A stretch of 64,000 nucleotides of DNA from NCBI RefSeq assembly GCF_026967925.1, contig NZ_JAPVBI010000001.1, positions 1,697,894 to 1,761,893 of the forward strand. Reading direction: 5' to 3'. Shown piece after piece: positions 19,471 through 29,191 of the stretch. The position numbers were made by a program, and so were the translations under genes. Numbering within the stretch: position 1 is the stretch's first letter; every line of letters begins with the position of its first letter. Below the pieces are notes generated by a model, which did no database searches, was not told where the DNA came from, and worked only from the letters and a program-made list of their open reading frames with translations. Source of the DNA: Modestobacter sp. VKM Ac-2985. GTDB lineage: Bacteria > Actinomycetota > Actinomycetes > Mycobacteriales > Geodermatophilaceae.

Positions 19471-19476
19471 TAGCGT
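19471..19476 (+). promoter_or_regulatory. -10 box, leaderless start
   Basis: TAGCGT lies 7 nt before GTG 19484, the start of the FAD dehydrogenase gene. Confidence 0.45.
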
Positions 19477-19483
19477 CCCCGGC

Positions 19484-21139
19484 GTGGGCAACGACGCTGA
19501 CGTGATCGTGGTGGGGGCGGGGCTGGCCGGGCTGGTCGCCACCGCCGAGCTGGCCGACGCCGGGAAGCGGGTGCTGCTCCTGGACCAGGAACCGGCCGCC
19601 TCCCTCGGCGGGCAGGCGCACTGGTCCTTCGGCGGCCTGTTCCTCGTCGACAGCCCCGAGCAGCGGAGGCTGCGGGTCAAGGACTCCCTGGAGCTGGCCC
19701 GGCAGGACTGGCTGGGCACCGCCGGCTTCGACCGCGCGGAGGACCACTGGCCCCGCGAGTGGGCCGAGGCCTACCTGCAGTTCGCCGCGGGGGAGAAGCG
19801 CGCCTGGCTGCGCGAGCAGGGCGTCCGGTTCTTCCCGGTCGTGGGCTGGGCCGAGCGCGGCGGGTACACCGCCACCGGGCACGGCAACTCCGTCCCCCGG
19901 TTCCACATCACCTGGGGCACCGGGCCCGGTGTTCTCGCCCCGTTCCTGCGCCGGGTCGCCGACGCCGCTGCCCGCGGGCTGGTCGAGGTCCGGCACCGGC
20001 ACCGGGTCGACGGCCTGGTGGTCACCGGCGGCGCGGTCACCGGCGTGCGCGGCGCGGTGCTGGAGCCCAGTGACGTCGCGCGCGGCGTGGCCAGCTCCCG
20101 CACCGAGGTCGGCGAGTTCGAGTACGCGGCGCAGGCCGTCGTCGTCACCTCCGGCGGCATCGGCGGCAACCACGAGCTGGTGCGCAAGAACTGGCCGGCG
20201 CGGCTGGGCCCCGTGCCGAAGCGGTTGCTCTCCGGCGTCCCGGCGCACGTCGACGGCCGGATGCTGGAGATCGCCCAGGGCGCCGGCGGCCGGGTGGTCA
20301 ACCCCGACCGGATGTGGCACTACACCGAGGGCATCGCCAACCACTCACCGATCTGGGCGCACCACGGCATCCGGATCCTCCCCGGCCCCTCCTCTCTCTG
20401 GCTGGACGCGACCGGGTCCCGGCTGCCGGTGCCGCTGTTCCCCGGGTTCGACACCCTCGGCACGCTCGCGCACATCGGCACGACGGGGTACGAGCACACC
20501 TGGTTCCTGCTCACCCGGAAGATCGTGGAGAAGGAGTTCACCCTCTCCGGCTCCGAGCAGAACCCCGACCTGACGGGCAAGGACCTCAAGCTGCTGCTCA
20601 CCCGGGTGCGCTCGGGTGCGGCGGCGCCGGTGCAGGCGTTCCTGGACAAGGGGGAGGACTTCGTCGTCGAGCGCACCCTGCCCGAGCTGGTGGCCGGGAT
20701 GAACCGGCTCACCGGCGGCTCCCCGCACGTCGACCTGGCCACCGTGGAGCGGGAGGTCGTCTCCCGCGACCGGGAGATCGCCAACACCTTCACCAAGGAC
20801 CTGCAGGTGACCGCGATGCGCCAGGCCCGCACGTTCCTCGGCGACAAGCTGATCCGGGTGGCTGCCCCGCACCGGCTGCTGGACCCCGATGCGGGGCCGC
20901 TGATCGCCGTCCGGCTCTCCGTGCTCACCCGCAAGTCCCTCGGCGGGCTGGAGACCGACCTGTCGGGCCGGGTGCTGCGGGCCGGCGGTGAGCCGTTCCC
21001 GGGCCTGTACGCGGCCGGGGAGGTCGCCGGCTTCGGTGGCGGGGGCATGCACGGCTACCGCTCGCTGGAGGGCACGTTCCTCGGCGGCTGCCTGTTCTCC
21101 GGCCGGGTGGCCGGACGGGCGCTGGCGGCCGCGCTGTGA
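19484..21139 (+). CDS. FAD-binding dehydrogenase (3-ketosteroid dehydrogenase/fumarate reductase-like)
   Basis: A 551-residue flavoprotein. The Rossmann motif VIVVGAGLAGLVATAELAD is residues 6-24, followed by a dinucleotide-binding acidic residue in VLLLDQEPAASLGG. A second FAD region near the C-terminus reads FPGLYAAGEVAGFGGGGMHG followed by SLEGTFLGGCLFSGRVAGR. Length and these segments fit the COG3573 predicted oxidoreductases, related to KstD and the fumarate reductase flavoprotein subunit. Substrate is not evident, and no steroid catabolism genes are nearby. GTGA overlap with the next gene. Confidence 0.85.
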   Translation: MGNDADVIVVGAGLAGLVATAELADAGKRVLLLDQEPAASLGGQAHWSFGGLFLVDSPEQRRLRVKDSLELARQDWLGTAGFDRAEDHWPREWAEAYLQFAAGEKRAWLREQGVRFFPVVGWAERGGYTATGHGNSVPRFHITWGTGPGVLAPFLRRVADAAARGLVEVRHRHRVDGLVVTGGAVTGVRGAVLEPSDVARGVASSRTEVGEFEYAAQAVVVTSGGIGGNHELVRKNWPARLGPVPKRLLSGVPAHVDGRMLEIAQGAGGRVVNPDRMWHYTEGIANHSPIWAHHGIRILPGPSSLWLDATGSRLPVPLFPGFDTLGTLAHIGTTGYEHTWFLLTRKIVEKEFTLSGSEQNPDLTGKDLKLLLTRVRSGAAAPVQAFLDKGEDFVVERTLPELVAGMNRLTGGSPHVDLATVEREVVSRDREIANTFTKDLQVTAMRQARTFLGDKLIRVAAPHRLLDPDAGPLIAVRLSVLTRKSLGGLETDLSGRVLRAGGEPFPGLYAAGEVAGFGGGGMHGYRSLEGTFLGGCLFSGRVAGRALAAAL

Positions 21140-21885
21140 GCACACCCGACTGGGACGCCGCACCCGACTGGGACGCCGTGCCCTACACGGGCCCGCCGTC
21201 CTACGGAGGTCCGCCGCCTCAGCAGGGGCAGGGCTCCCCGTCCCAGCCGGGGCTCCCACCGGGATGGGGGCCGTCGCAGGGGTGGGCGGCCCCGCAGGGC
21301 TGGCCACCGCCACAGGGCTGGGGCCCACCGGGCTGGGGCCCGCAGGCAGGGGGACCGCCGGCATGGGGTCCGCCGGCATGGGGTCCGCCGGGGGCCTGGG
21401 CCGGGCCCCGGCGCCCGGCCCGGCCGGGGTCGGTCGTCGCCGCCGCGGTCCTGGCGTTCGTCTCCGCGGTGCTCGTGGTCCTCGGCACGATCTACGGCCT
21501 GGCGTTCAGCGCGCTGCTCAGCCTGGCCCGGGGGCCCTCGGCCGGCGTCGGCAGCTGGACGGCGCTGACCCAGCTGGCCCTGGTGGCGCTGCTGGTCGTC
21601 GGGGGGCTGCGGCAGCTGAACGGCGACCGGCGGTGGCTGCTGGCTGCGGGCGCCGTCCAGGTCGCGCTCTGCCTGTACTGGGTGTTCGTGCTCGACGACC
21701 TCTCCTCGCGGACCGTCGGCGACGTCCTCGGCTTCGTGCCGCTGCTCTACCTCGCCCTGGCGGGGACGGCGGTCGGCCTCACCTTCCTGCCCGACGCCCG
21801 GGCGTGGGCCCGGCGGGCCGACCCGCCGGCACCTGCTCCGGGCCCGGAGCAGACGCCCGCAGGGGTGCACTGGCCCGACGCCTGA
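21136..21885 (+). CDS. Membrane protein with Pro/Gly/Trp-rich N-terminus
   Basis: 249 residues. The first 90 are low-complexity, with GWGPP, GPPAW and PQGW-type near-repeats and an imperfect duplication of PDWDA at the very start; then four hydrophobic segments (about residues 96-120, 136-155, 171-187 and 196-215) and a polar Pro-rich tail. This plan, a disordered cytoplasmic head and a small helical bundle, is common in actinobacterial proteins of unknown function. It is coupled to the FAD dehydrogenase by a GTGA overlap, which suggests but does not prove a shared role. Confidence 0.65.
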   Translation: MSTPDWDAAPDWDAVPYTGPPSYGGPPPQQGQGSPSQPGLPPGWGPSQGWAAPQGWPPPQGWGPPGWGPQAGGPPAWGPPAWGPPGAWAGPRRPARPGSVVAAAVLAFVSAVLVVLGTIYGLAFSALLSLARGPSAGVGSWTALTQLALVALLVVGGLRQLNGDRRWLLAAGAVQVALCLYWVFVLDDLSSRTVGDVLGFVPLLYLALAGTAVGLTFLPDARAWARRADPPAPAPGPEQTPAGVHWPDA

Positions 21886-21926
21886 CCGGCCGGTCCGCCA
21901 GGGCCTGACCGGCCCGTCCGCCAGGG
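21881..21926 (+). repeat. 23-bp tandem repeat
   Basis: Two copies of a 23-bp unit (21881-21903 and 21904-21926) differing at one base, followed by a partial third to about 21940. The first copy contains the stop codon of the upstream gene. Each unit holds a GGTCCGCC/GGCCCGTCCGCC core. It lies just before hisI. Confidence 0.75.
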
Positions 21927-21965
21927 CCTGATCGGCCGGGACCCGCCGGGTGGGACGATCCCTGC

Positions 21966-22340
21966 ATGTCCGCCCCTGCCCCCGACACCGCCCTGGACCC
22001 CGCCGTCGCCGCGCTGCTGCGCCGCGACCCCGCCGGCCTCGTCGCCGCCGTCGTGCAGCAGCACGGCACCGGCGAGGTGCTGATGGTCGCCTGGATGGAC
22101 GACGAGGCGCTGCACCGCACGCTCACCACCGGACGGGCCACCTACTGGTCCCGCAGCCGGGGCGAGTACTGGGTCAAGGGGGAGACCTCCGGGCACCGGC
22201 AGTGGGTGCGCGACGTGCGGCTGGACTGCGACGGCGACGCACTGCTGCTGCTGGTCGACCAGGAGGGCCCGGCCTGCCACACCGGCGAGCGCAGCTGCTT
22301 CCACCGCCCGCTGCCGGCCACGCCCGGGGCGCCGGCATGA
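21966..22340 (+). CDS. hisI: Phosphoribosyl-AMP cyclohydrolase
   Basis: Opens the adenine ring of phosphoribosyl-AMP in histidine synthesis. 124 residues, monofunctional (no HisE pyrophosphohydrolase domain). Motifs: [33 protein letters not shown], the Mg/Zn-binding [13 protein letters not shown] and the cysteine-containing [10 protein letters not shown]. It is the third, detached piece of the his pathway here and is coupled to trpE by an ATGA overlap. A GACGAT box 6 nt before the ATG could allow leaderless expression. Confidence 0.95.
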   Translation: MSAPAPDTALDPAVAALLRRDPAGLVAAVVQQHGTGEVLMVAWMDDEALHRTLTTGRATYWSRSRGEYWVKGETSGHRQWVRDVRLDCDGDALLLLVDQEGPACHTGERSCFHRPLPATPGAPA

Positions 22341-23842
22341 GCCTGCAGCTGGGGCGCACCAGCCCGACCCGCGCCGAGTTCGCCCACCTGGCCGCCCCCG
22401 TCGTCCCGGTCACCCGCCGGCTGCTGGCCGACAGCGAGACCGCGGTGGGCATCTACCGCAAGCTGGCCGGCAACCGCCCGGGCACCGTGCTCCTGGAGTC
22501 CGCCGAGCAGGGCAAGCAGTGGTCCCGGTACAGCTTCGTCGGCGTGCGCAGCGCCGGGGTGCTGACCGAGGTCGACGGGACGACGGCCTGGCTCGGGGAC
22601 CCGCTGCCCGGGCTCACCGACGACCTGCCGGCCGACCCGCTGGCCGCCGCCCGGACCCTGGCCCGCCGGCTCCGCTCGCCGCGCACCCCCGGCCTGCCGC
22701 CGCTGACCGGCGGTCTGGTCGGCTACCTGGGCTACGACGTCGTCCGGCGGCTCGAGCGGCTGCCGCAGACCGCGGTCGACGACCTCGGCATGCCGGAGCT
22801 CGCGCTGATGCTCGTCACCGACCTGGCGGTGCTGGACCACACCGACGGCACCGTGCTGCTCATCGCGAACGTGCTGGGCGGCGCGCCGGGCGGCTACGAC
22901 GACGCGGTCGCCCGGCTGGACGCGATGGCCGCGGACCTGGCCGAGGCGGCGCCCCCGGGCGTGGCGATGGTCGAGACCGCCGACGCGCCGCCGGTGACCA
23001 GCAACATGGGGCCGGGGGAGTACGAGGCCGGCGTCGAGCGGGTGCGCGAGCACGTCCGCGCCGGCGACGTCTTCCAGACCGTGCTGGCCCAGCGCTTCGA
23101 GCTGGCCACCGCCGTCGACGCCCTGGACCTCTACCGGGTGCTGCGGGCCACCAACCCCTCGCCGTACATGTACCTGCTGCGCTTCGCCGGCCGGCAGTCG
23201 CCCTTCGACGTGGTCGGCTCCTCCCCGGAGGCGCTGGTCACCGTCACCGGGAGCAGGGCCGTGGTGCACCCCCCGGCCGGCACCCGTCCCCGCGGCGCGA
23301 CCCCGGAGGACGACGTCCGGCTCACCGAGGAGCTGCTGGCCGACCCCAAGGAGCGGGCCGAGCACGTCATGCTCGTCGACCTGGCCCGCAACGACCTGGG
23401 CCGGGTGTGCGAGCCGGGCACCGTCGAGGTCGCCGACTTCATGCGGGTGGAGCGGTACAGCCACGTCATGCACCTGGTCTCCACCGTCGCCGGCCAGGTG
23501 ACCGCGGACCGGGACGCCCTGGACGTGTTCGACGCGACGTTCCCGGCCGGCACCGTCTCCGGTGCGCCCAAGCCGCGGGCGATGGAGGTCATCGAGTCCC
23601 TGGAGCCCACCCGCCGGGCGCTCTACGCCGGCACGGTCGGCTACGTCGACGCCAGCGGTGACATGGACATGGCGATCGCCATCCGCACCGCGGTGCTGCA
23701 CGACGGGCGGGCGTACGTGCAGGCGGGTGCCGGCGTCGTGGCCGACAGCGACCCGGCCACCGAGGAGGCCGAGACCCGGCACAAGGCCCGCGCCGTGCTG
23801 TCGGCGATCGCCACCGCGGAGGGGCTGCGGGAGCTGCCGTGA
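22337..23842 (+). CDS. trpE: Anthranilate synthase component I
   Basis: Converts chorismate to anthranilate with ammonia from a TrpG subunit not in this window. 501 residues from ATG 22337. The N-terminal domain keeps the tryptophan feedback element LLES (in [19 protein letters not shown]). The catalytic half shows [34 protein letters not shown] and [18 protein letters not shown], ending in [14 protein letters not shown]. No Trp-rich leader peptide precedes the hisI-trpE unit. GTGA overlap with the next gene. Confidence 0.96.
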   Translation: MSLQLGRTSPTRAEFAHLAAPVVPVTRRLLADSETAVGIYRKLAGNRPGTVLLESAEQGKQWSRYSFVGVRSAGVLTEVDGTTAWLGDPLPGLTDDLPADPLAAARTLARRLRSPRTPGLPPLTGGLVGYLGYDVVRRLERLPQTAVDDLGMPELALMLVTDLAVLDHTDGTVLLIANVLGGAPGGYDDAVARLDAMAADLAEAAPPGVAMVETADAPPVTSNMGPGEYEAGVERVREHVRAGDVFQTVLAQRFELATAVDALDLYRVLRATNPSPYMYLLRFAGRQSPFDVVGSSPEALVTVTGSRAVVHPPAGTRPRGATPEDDVRLTEELLADPKERAEHVMLVDLARNDLGRVCEPGTVEVADFMRVERYSHVMHLVSTVAGQVTADRDALDVFDATFPAGTVSGAPKPRAMEVIESLEPTRRALYAGTVGYVDASGDMDMAIAIRTAVLHDGRAYVQAGAGVVADSDPATEEAETRHKARAVLSAIATAEGLRELP

Positions 23843-24498
23843 GCCACCCCGCGCCGTCGACGCCGGCCCCGGCCACCGGCCGGGGCCGGCGGGAGCTCAC
23901 CGTGGCGGTCCTGCTCTGCGCGCTGTCCGGGGGGCTGGCGCTGTCGGCGTCGGGAGAGCCGTGGGCCGACGTCACGATCATGCGCGAACCGCCCTTGCCG
24001 CCGACGGCGGAGGTGCTGACCGGCAGCCAGGCCGCCCCGCTGGTCGCCGCCTGCGGGTTGCTGCTGCTCGCCGCCGCGCTCGCGGTCATCGCCGTCCGCG
24101 GCGCCGGCCGCGTCGTGGTCGGCCTGCTCGTCGCGGTGTCCGGGGGTGTGCTCGGCTGGTCCGGCCTGCGGGCGGTCACCGGCTCGCTGGACCTCGGCAG
24201 CTCCGTCGCCACGTCGGGGATCGGCCTGGGGCAGGCGCAGGTGACCGTCGACCCCGTGGCCACCTGGCCCGCGGTGGCCGTCGTCGCCGGCCTGCTCGGC
24301 GTGCTGGCCGGGGCCCTGGTGGTGCTCCGCGGCCGGGAGTGGCCCGGCATGGGGCGTCGTTACGAGCGCACCGGGCGGCCGGCGGACGCGGCGCCGGCGC
24401 CGGCCCGCCCGACCCGTCCCGCCCGTCCGGAGACCGACGAGGACCGGCACCAGGCCGCCTGGAAGGCGCTGGACCGGGGAGACGACCCGACAGTGTGA
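23839..24498 (+). CDS. Trp-operon-associated membrane protein (TIGR02234)
   Basis: 219 residues: a short polar head, about four hydrophobic segments (near residues 24-38, 69-87, 92-109 and 136-157) and a basic Ala/Pro-rich tail. Placement directly after trpE and before trpC with a 4-bp overlap is the hallmark of the TIGR02234 family, found only in actinobacterial trp regions (Rv1610 in M. tuberculosis, from memory). Biochemical role unknown. Confidence 0.85.
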   Translation: MSHPAPSTPAPATGRGRRELTVAVLLCALSGGLALSASGEPWADVTIMREPPLPPTAEVLTGSQAAPLVAACGLLLLAAALAVIAVRGAGRVVVGLLVAVSGGVLGWSGLRAVTGSLDLGSSVATSGIGLGQAQVTVDPVATWPAVAVVAGLLGVLAGALVVLRGREWPGMGRRYERTGRPADAAPAPARPTRPARPETDEDRHQAAWKALDRGDDPTV

Positions 24499-24559
24499 AC
24501 AGGGACCGCCCGGGTGCGGTGCACCGGCCCCCCGGACGGAACCGGACCCGACCCGTCTC

Positions 24560-24565
24560 TAGAGT
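24560..24565 (+). promoter_or_regulatory. Possible -10 box for trpC
   Basis: TAGAGT 66 nt upstream of the trpC ATG. I see no good -35 box. The leader (about 24572-24631) has no run of Trp codons, so no classical attenuator. Confidence 0.35.
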
Positions 24566-24631
24566 GATCCGCGCGGTCCGAGTGGTGGGGGCCGGTCCGG
24601 TGCCACATCCTGAGAGGTCCGAGGAGGGGTC

Positions 24632-25441
24632 ATGAGCGTCCTCGACGAGATCGTCGCCGGCGTCCGCGAGGACGTCGCCGCCCGTCAGGCCACCACCCCG
24701 CTGACCGAGGTGCAGGCCGCGGCCCGCGACGCCCGGCCCGCACTGGACGCCCTGGCCGCGCTGCGCGCGCCGGGCGTCGGTGTGATCGCCGAGGTCAAGC
24801 GGCGCAGTCCGAGCAAGGGCGACCTCGCCGCGATCGCCGACCCGGCTGCGCTCGCCGCGCAGTACGCCGCCGGCGGGGCCCGGGCGATCAGCGTGCTCAC
24901 CGAGGGGCGCCGGTTCGGCGGGTCGCACGCCGACCTGGCCGCCGTCCGCGCCGCCGTCGAGGTCCCGGTGCTGAACAAGGACTTCGTGGTCAGCAGCTAC
25001 CAGGTGCACGAGGCCCGGGCGCACGGCGCGGACCTCGTGCTGCTCATCGTGGCCGCGCTCGAGCAGCCGGTGCTGATCGGCCTGCTCGAGCGCATCGAGT
25101 CCCTGGGCATGACCGCCCTGGTCGAGGTGCACAGCGAGGGCGAGGCCGACCGCGCGCTCGCCGCGGGCGCGTCGGTGATCGGCGTGAACGCCCGGGACCT
25201 GACCACCCTGTCGGTCGACCGCTCCACCTTCGAGCGGATCGCCCCGGGCCTGCCCAGCGAGGTCGTCAAGATCGCCGAGTCCGGCGTACGGGGCCCGCAC
25301 GACCTGATCAGCTACGCCGGCGCGGGCGCCGACGCGGTGCTGGTCGGCGAGGGCCTGGTCACCTCGGGCGACCCGCGGCAGGCCGTCGCCGACCTGGTCA
25401 CCGCAGGCTCCCACCCGGCCACCCCGCGCACCACCCGCTAG
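24632..25441 (+). CDS. trpC: Indole-3-glycerol phosphate synthase
   Basis: (beta-alpha)8 enzyme that closes the indole ring from CdRP. 269 residues. Catalytic lysine segment [16 protein letters not shown], then [46 protein letters not shown] and the phosphate-binding [10 protein letters not shown] are all in place. Monofunctional: there is no TrpF domain. An AGGAGGGG Shine-Dalgarno directly precedes the ATG. It follows the TIGR02234 gene by 133 bases and probably has its own promoter. Confidence 0.97.
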   Translation: MSVLDEIVAGVREDVAARQATTPLTEVQAAARDARPALDALAALRAPGVGVIAEVKRRSPSKGDLAAIADPAALAAQYAAGGARAISVLTEGRRFGGSHADLAAVRAAVEVPVLNKDFVVSSYQVHEARAHGADLVLLIVAALEQPVLIGLLERIESLGMTALVEVHSEGEADRALAAGASVIGVNARDLTTLSVDRSTFERIAPGLPSEVVKIAESGVRGPHDLISYAGAGADAVLVGEGLVTSGDPRQAVADLVTAGSHPATPRTTR

Positions 25442-25501
25442 TACGGCCTCCGTGCAGGGGCCCGACGCCAGCCTGCGAGCGGTCGGGGGCAACGAGGTCC
25501 T

Positions 25502-25507
25502 TACGCT
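25502..25507 (+). promoter_or_regulatory. -10 box for trpBA-lgt
   Basis: TACGCT lies 7 nt before ATG 25515. A GGAGGG sequence in the same interval (25508-25513) could instead serve as ribosome binding site if transcription starts further upstream. Confidence 0.4.
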
Positions 25508-25514
25508 GGAGGGC

Positions 25515-26905
<1,391 letters not shown>

Positions 26906-26909
<4 letters not shown>

Positions 26910-27709
26910 GCAGCGCCCTCGCCGAGGTGATCGGCGCCGCCCGTGCCGAGGGACGAGCAGCGCTCATCGCCTACCTCCCGGTCGGCTACCCCGACGTCGA
27001 CAGCTCGATCGCGGCCATGGTCGCGGCGGTGGAGGGCGGCGCCGACGTCGTGGAGATCGGGGTCCCGTACTCCGACCCCGGGATGGACGGGCCGGTCATC
27101 CAGGAGGCCGTGGACGTCGCTGTCCGGGCCGGGGTCGGCATGGCCGAGGTGCTCCGCGCCGTCACGGCGGTCGCCGACGCCGGTGCGGTGCCGGTGGTGA
27201 TGAGCTACTGGAACCCCATCGAACGCTACGGGGTCGACCGGTTCGCCGACGACCTGGCCGCCGCCGGTGGCGCCGGTGCCATCACCCCCGACCTCATCCC
27301 GGACGAGGCCGGTGCCTGGCTCGCCGCCAGCGACCGGGTCGGCCTGGACCGGGTCTTCCTGGTCGCCCCGTCGTCCACCGACGCGCGGCTGGCCGCCACC
27401 GTCGCCGCCTGCCGCGGTTTCGTCTACGCGGCCTCCACGATGGGCGTCACCGGCAGCCGGGCCTCCGTCGGGGACGCCGCGGAACGGCTGGTGGCCCGCA
27501 CCCGCGCCGCCGCCGGCGAGCCGCCGGTCTGCGTCGGCCTGGGGGTCTCCACCGGCGATCAGGCGGCCGAGGTCGCCGGGTTCGCCGACGGTGTGATCGT
27601 CGGCTCGGCGTACGTGCGGCGGCTGCTCGACGGCCACGGCGCCGACGGCGTGCGTTCGCTGTCCGTCGAGCTCGCCGAGGGCGTCCGGCGTGCGAAGGTG
27701 CAGGCATGA
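26906..27709 (+). CDS. trpA: Tryptophan synthase alpha chain
   Basis: Retro-aldol cleavage of indole-3-glycerol phosphate to indole, which is channelled to TrpB. 267 residues. Catalytic E50 and D57 lie in [19 protein letters not shown]; the family loop [27 protein letters not shown] and [13 protein letters not shown] follow. ATGA overlaps with both trpB and lgt. Confidence 0.96.
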
Positions 27710-28794
27710 CCGTGCTGGCGGACGCCGCCGTCCTCGCCGCGATCCCCAGCCCCACCCAGGGGGTCTGGGAGATCGGGCCGTTCCCGCTGCGCGCCTACGC
27801 GCTCTGCATCATCGCCGGCATCGTGCTGGCCGCCTGGCTGGGGGAACGCCGCTGGGTGGCCCGCGGTGGTGCCCCCGGCGACGTCCTGGACATCTCCGTC
27901 TGGGCGGTGCCCTTCGGCATCGTCGGCGGCCGGATCTACCACGTGATCACCACCCCGCAGCCCTACTTCGGAGAGGACGGCGACCCGCTCCGGGCCTTCG
28001 CCATCTGGGAGGGCGGCCTCGGGATCTGGGGCGCCATCGCCCTCGGCGGGGTCGGTGCGTGGATCGGCTGTCGCCGGCGGGGCATCCCGCTGCCGGCCTG
28101 GGCCGACGCCATCGCCCCGGGCATCGTGCTCGCCCAGGCCGTGGGGCGACTGGGCAACTGGTTCAACAACGAGCTCTACGGCAGCGCCACCGACCTGCCG
28201 TGGGCGCTGACCATCTACCGCTGGAACGCCTCCGCCGGTCAGGCGCTCACCGGTCCCGACGGCGAGCCACTGGTGCTGGGCACCTTCCACCCCACGTTCC
28301 TCTACGAGCTGCTGTGGAACGTCGGCGTCGCCGCGCTGGTGATCTGGGCCGACCGCCGCTTCCAGCTCTCCCACGGGCGGGCCTTCGCGCTGTACGTGGC
28401 CGCCTACTGCGCCGGCCGGGTGTGGATCGAGATGCTCCGCATCGACACCGCCGAGCAGTTCCTCGGGCTCCGGCTGAACGTGTTCACCTCGGTCGTCGTC
28501 GGCCTGCTGGCCGTCGCCTACCTGATCGTCAACCGCGGCCGGCCGCGCGAGGTGATCACCCGCGGGGCGGAGGTGGCCCGCGAGGGAGCCCCGGGCGAGG
28601 CGTCGTCACCCACGGCGGACACCACGGCCACGGCTGCGGGCACGCCGGCCTCGGGCGCCACGGCCTCGGGCGGCACGGCCGCCGGGCGGACGTCGGCAGG
28701 CGGCACGGTCGCGGGGGAGACGGTCACCGACCGCGCAGGTCAGGACCGGACCGGTGCGCGCACCGACGAGGGCGGCGCACCCGGAGAGGGCTGA
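27706..28794 (+). CDS. lgt: Phosphatidylglycerol-prolipoprotein diacylglyceryl transferase
   Basis: Membrane enzyme that transfers diacylglycerol to the lipobox cysteine of prolipoproteins such as the binding protein and CapA lipoproteins predicted here. 362 residues with about seven hydrophobic segments. The Lgt signature GRLGNWFNNELYG is near residue 147; RAYALCIIAGI, GGRIYHVITTP and HPTFLYELLWN are further conserved parts. The last 80 residues are a polar Thr/Ala/Gly-rich tail (SPTADTTATAAGTPASGATA and onward) without similarity to the catalytic core. Translationally coupled to trpA, as I recall in mycobacteria. Confidence 0.96.
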   Translation: MTVLADAAVLAAIPSPTQGVWEIGPFPLRAYALCIIAGIVLAAWLGERRWVARGGAPGDVLDISVWAVPFGIVGGRIYHVITTPQPYFGEDGDPLRAFAIWEGGLGIWGAIALGGVGAWIGCRRRGIPLPAWADAIAPGIVLAQAVGRLGNWFNNELYGSATDLPWALTIYRWNASAGQALTGPDGEPLVLGTFHPTFLYELLWNVGVAALVIWADRRFQLSHGRAFALYVAAYCAGRVWIEMLRIDTAEQFLGLRLNVFTSVVVGLLAVAYLIVNRGRPREVITRGAEVAREGAPGEASSPTADTTATAAGTPASGATASGGTAAGRTSAGGTVAGETVTDRAGQDRTGARTDEGGAPGEG

Positions 28795-28799
28795 CCCCG

Positions 28800-28823
28800 G
28801 GACGGCGAATCGGGGCGCCGTCC
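28800..28823 (+). terminator. Hairpin after lgt
   Basis: 8-bp stem GGACGGCG (28800-28807)/CGCCGTCC (28816-28823) with an 8-nt loop, six bases after the stop codon; likely ends the trpBA-lgt transcript. Confidence 0.45.
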
Positions 28824-28846
28824 GCGCTGCTGGACGAGATGTTCCC

Positions 28847-28891
28847 GACACCTGGTCGACATGTCGCGCAGGTGTCCCCGCTGTGTACGCT
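28847..28891 (+). promoter_or_regulatory. Dyad and possible -10 box upstream of gltB
   Basis: In the 397-bp gap before gltB, the arms GACACCTG (28847-28854) and CAGGTGTC (28869-28876) form a perfect 8-bp dyad with a 14-nt spacer; TACGCT (28886-28891) follows as a candidate -10 box. A second TACCGT box is at 29019-29024. The rest of the gap (about 28900-29170) contains nothing else I can identify. The dyad may be an operator, but no regulator can be named. Confidence 0.35.
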
Positions 28892-29191
28892 CGAACTCGG
28901 CCGACCAGTGATCCTGGGCCGGTCGGCGACGTCGGACCGGGCCAGCGCTGCCCCGTGCACGACCGTCCCGCGGCCACCCGCCCCCGCGGGTGTGCGGGTC
29001 CGTGATACCGGCTCGACGTACCGTGTCCGCCGGCCTCCGCTGCCCCACCCGTCGGACCCTCCCCGGTCCTCCGTGCTCCACCCACCCGCTCTGACCACCC
29101 GGCGGGGTCTGCGACCCCCCGCACCAGCGCCACCCGCCGACCGGACCCCGGGCGGAGAGCGGCGCCGCGGCCAGCCGACGACGGGAGTGAC

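Noticed and set aside
24572-24635. A short frame in the trpC leader that could be an attenuator peptide
   Set aside because: It starts GTG-GTG and overlaps the trpC ATG but contains no tryptophan codon and no alternative hairpins that I can see.
28518-28727. A small minus-strand frame opposite the lgt tail
   Set aside because: Low-complexity Val/Ala/Pro sequence that mirrors the repetitive lgt C-terminus; no start signals.
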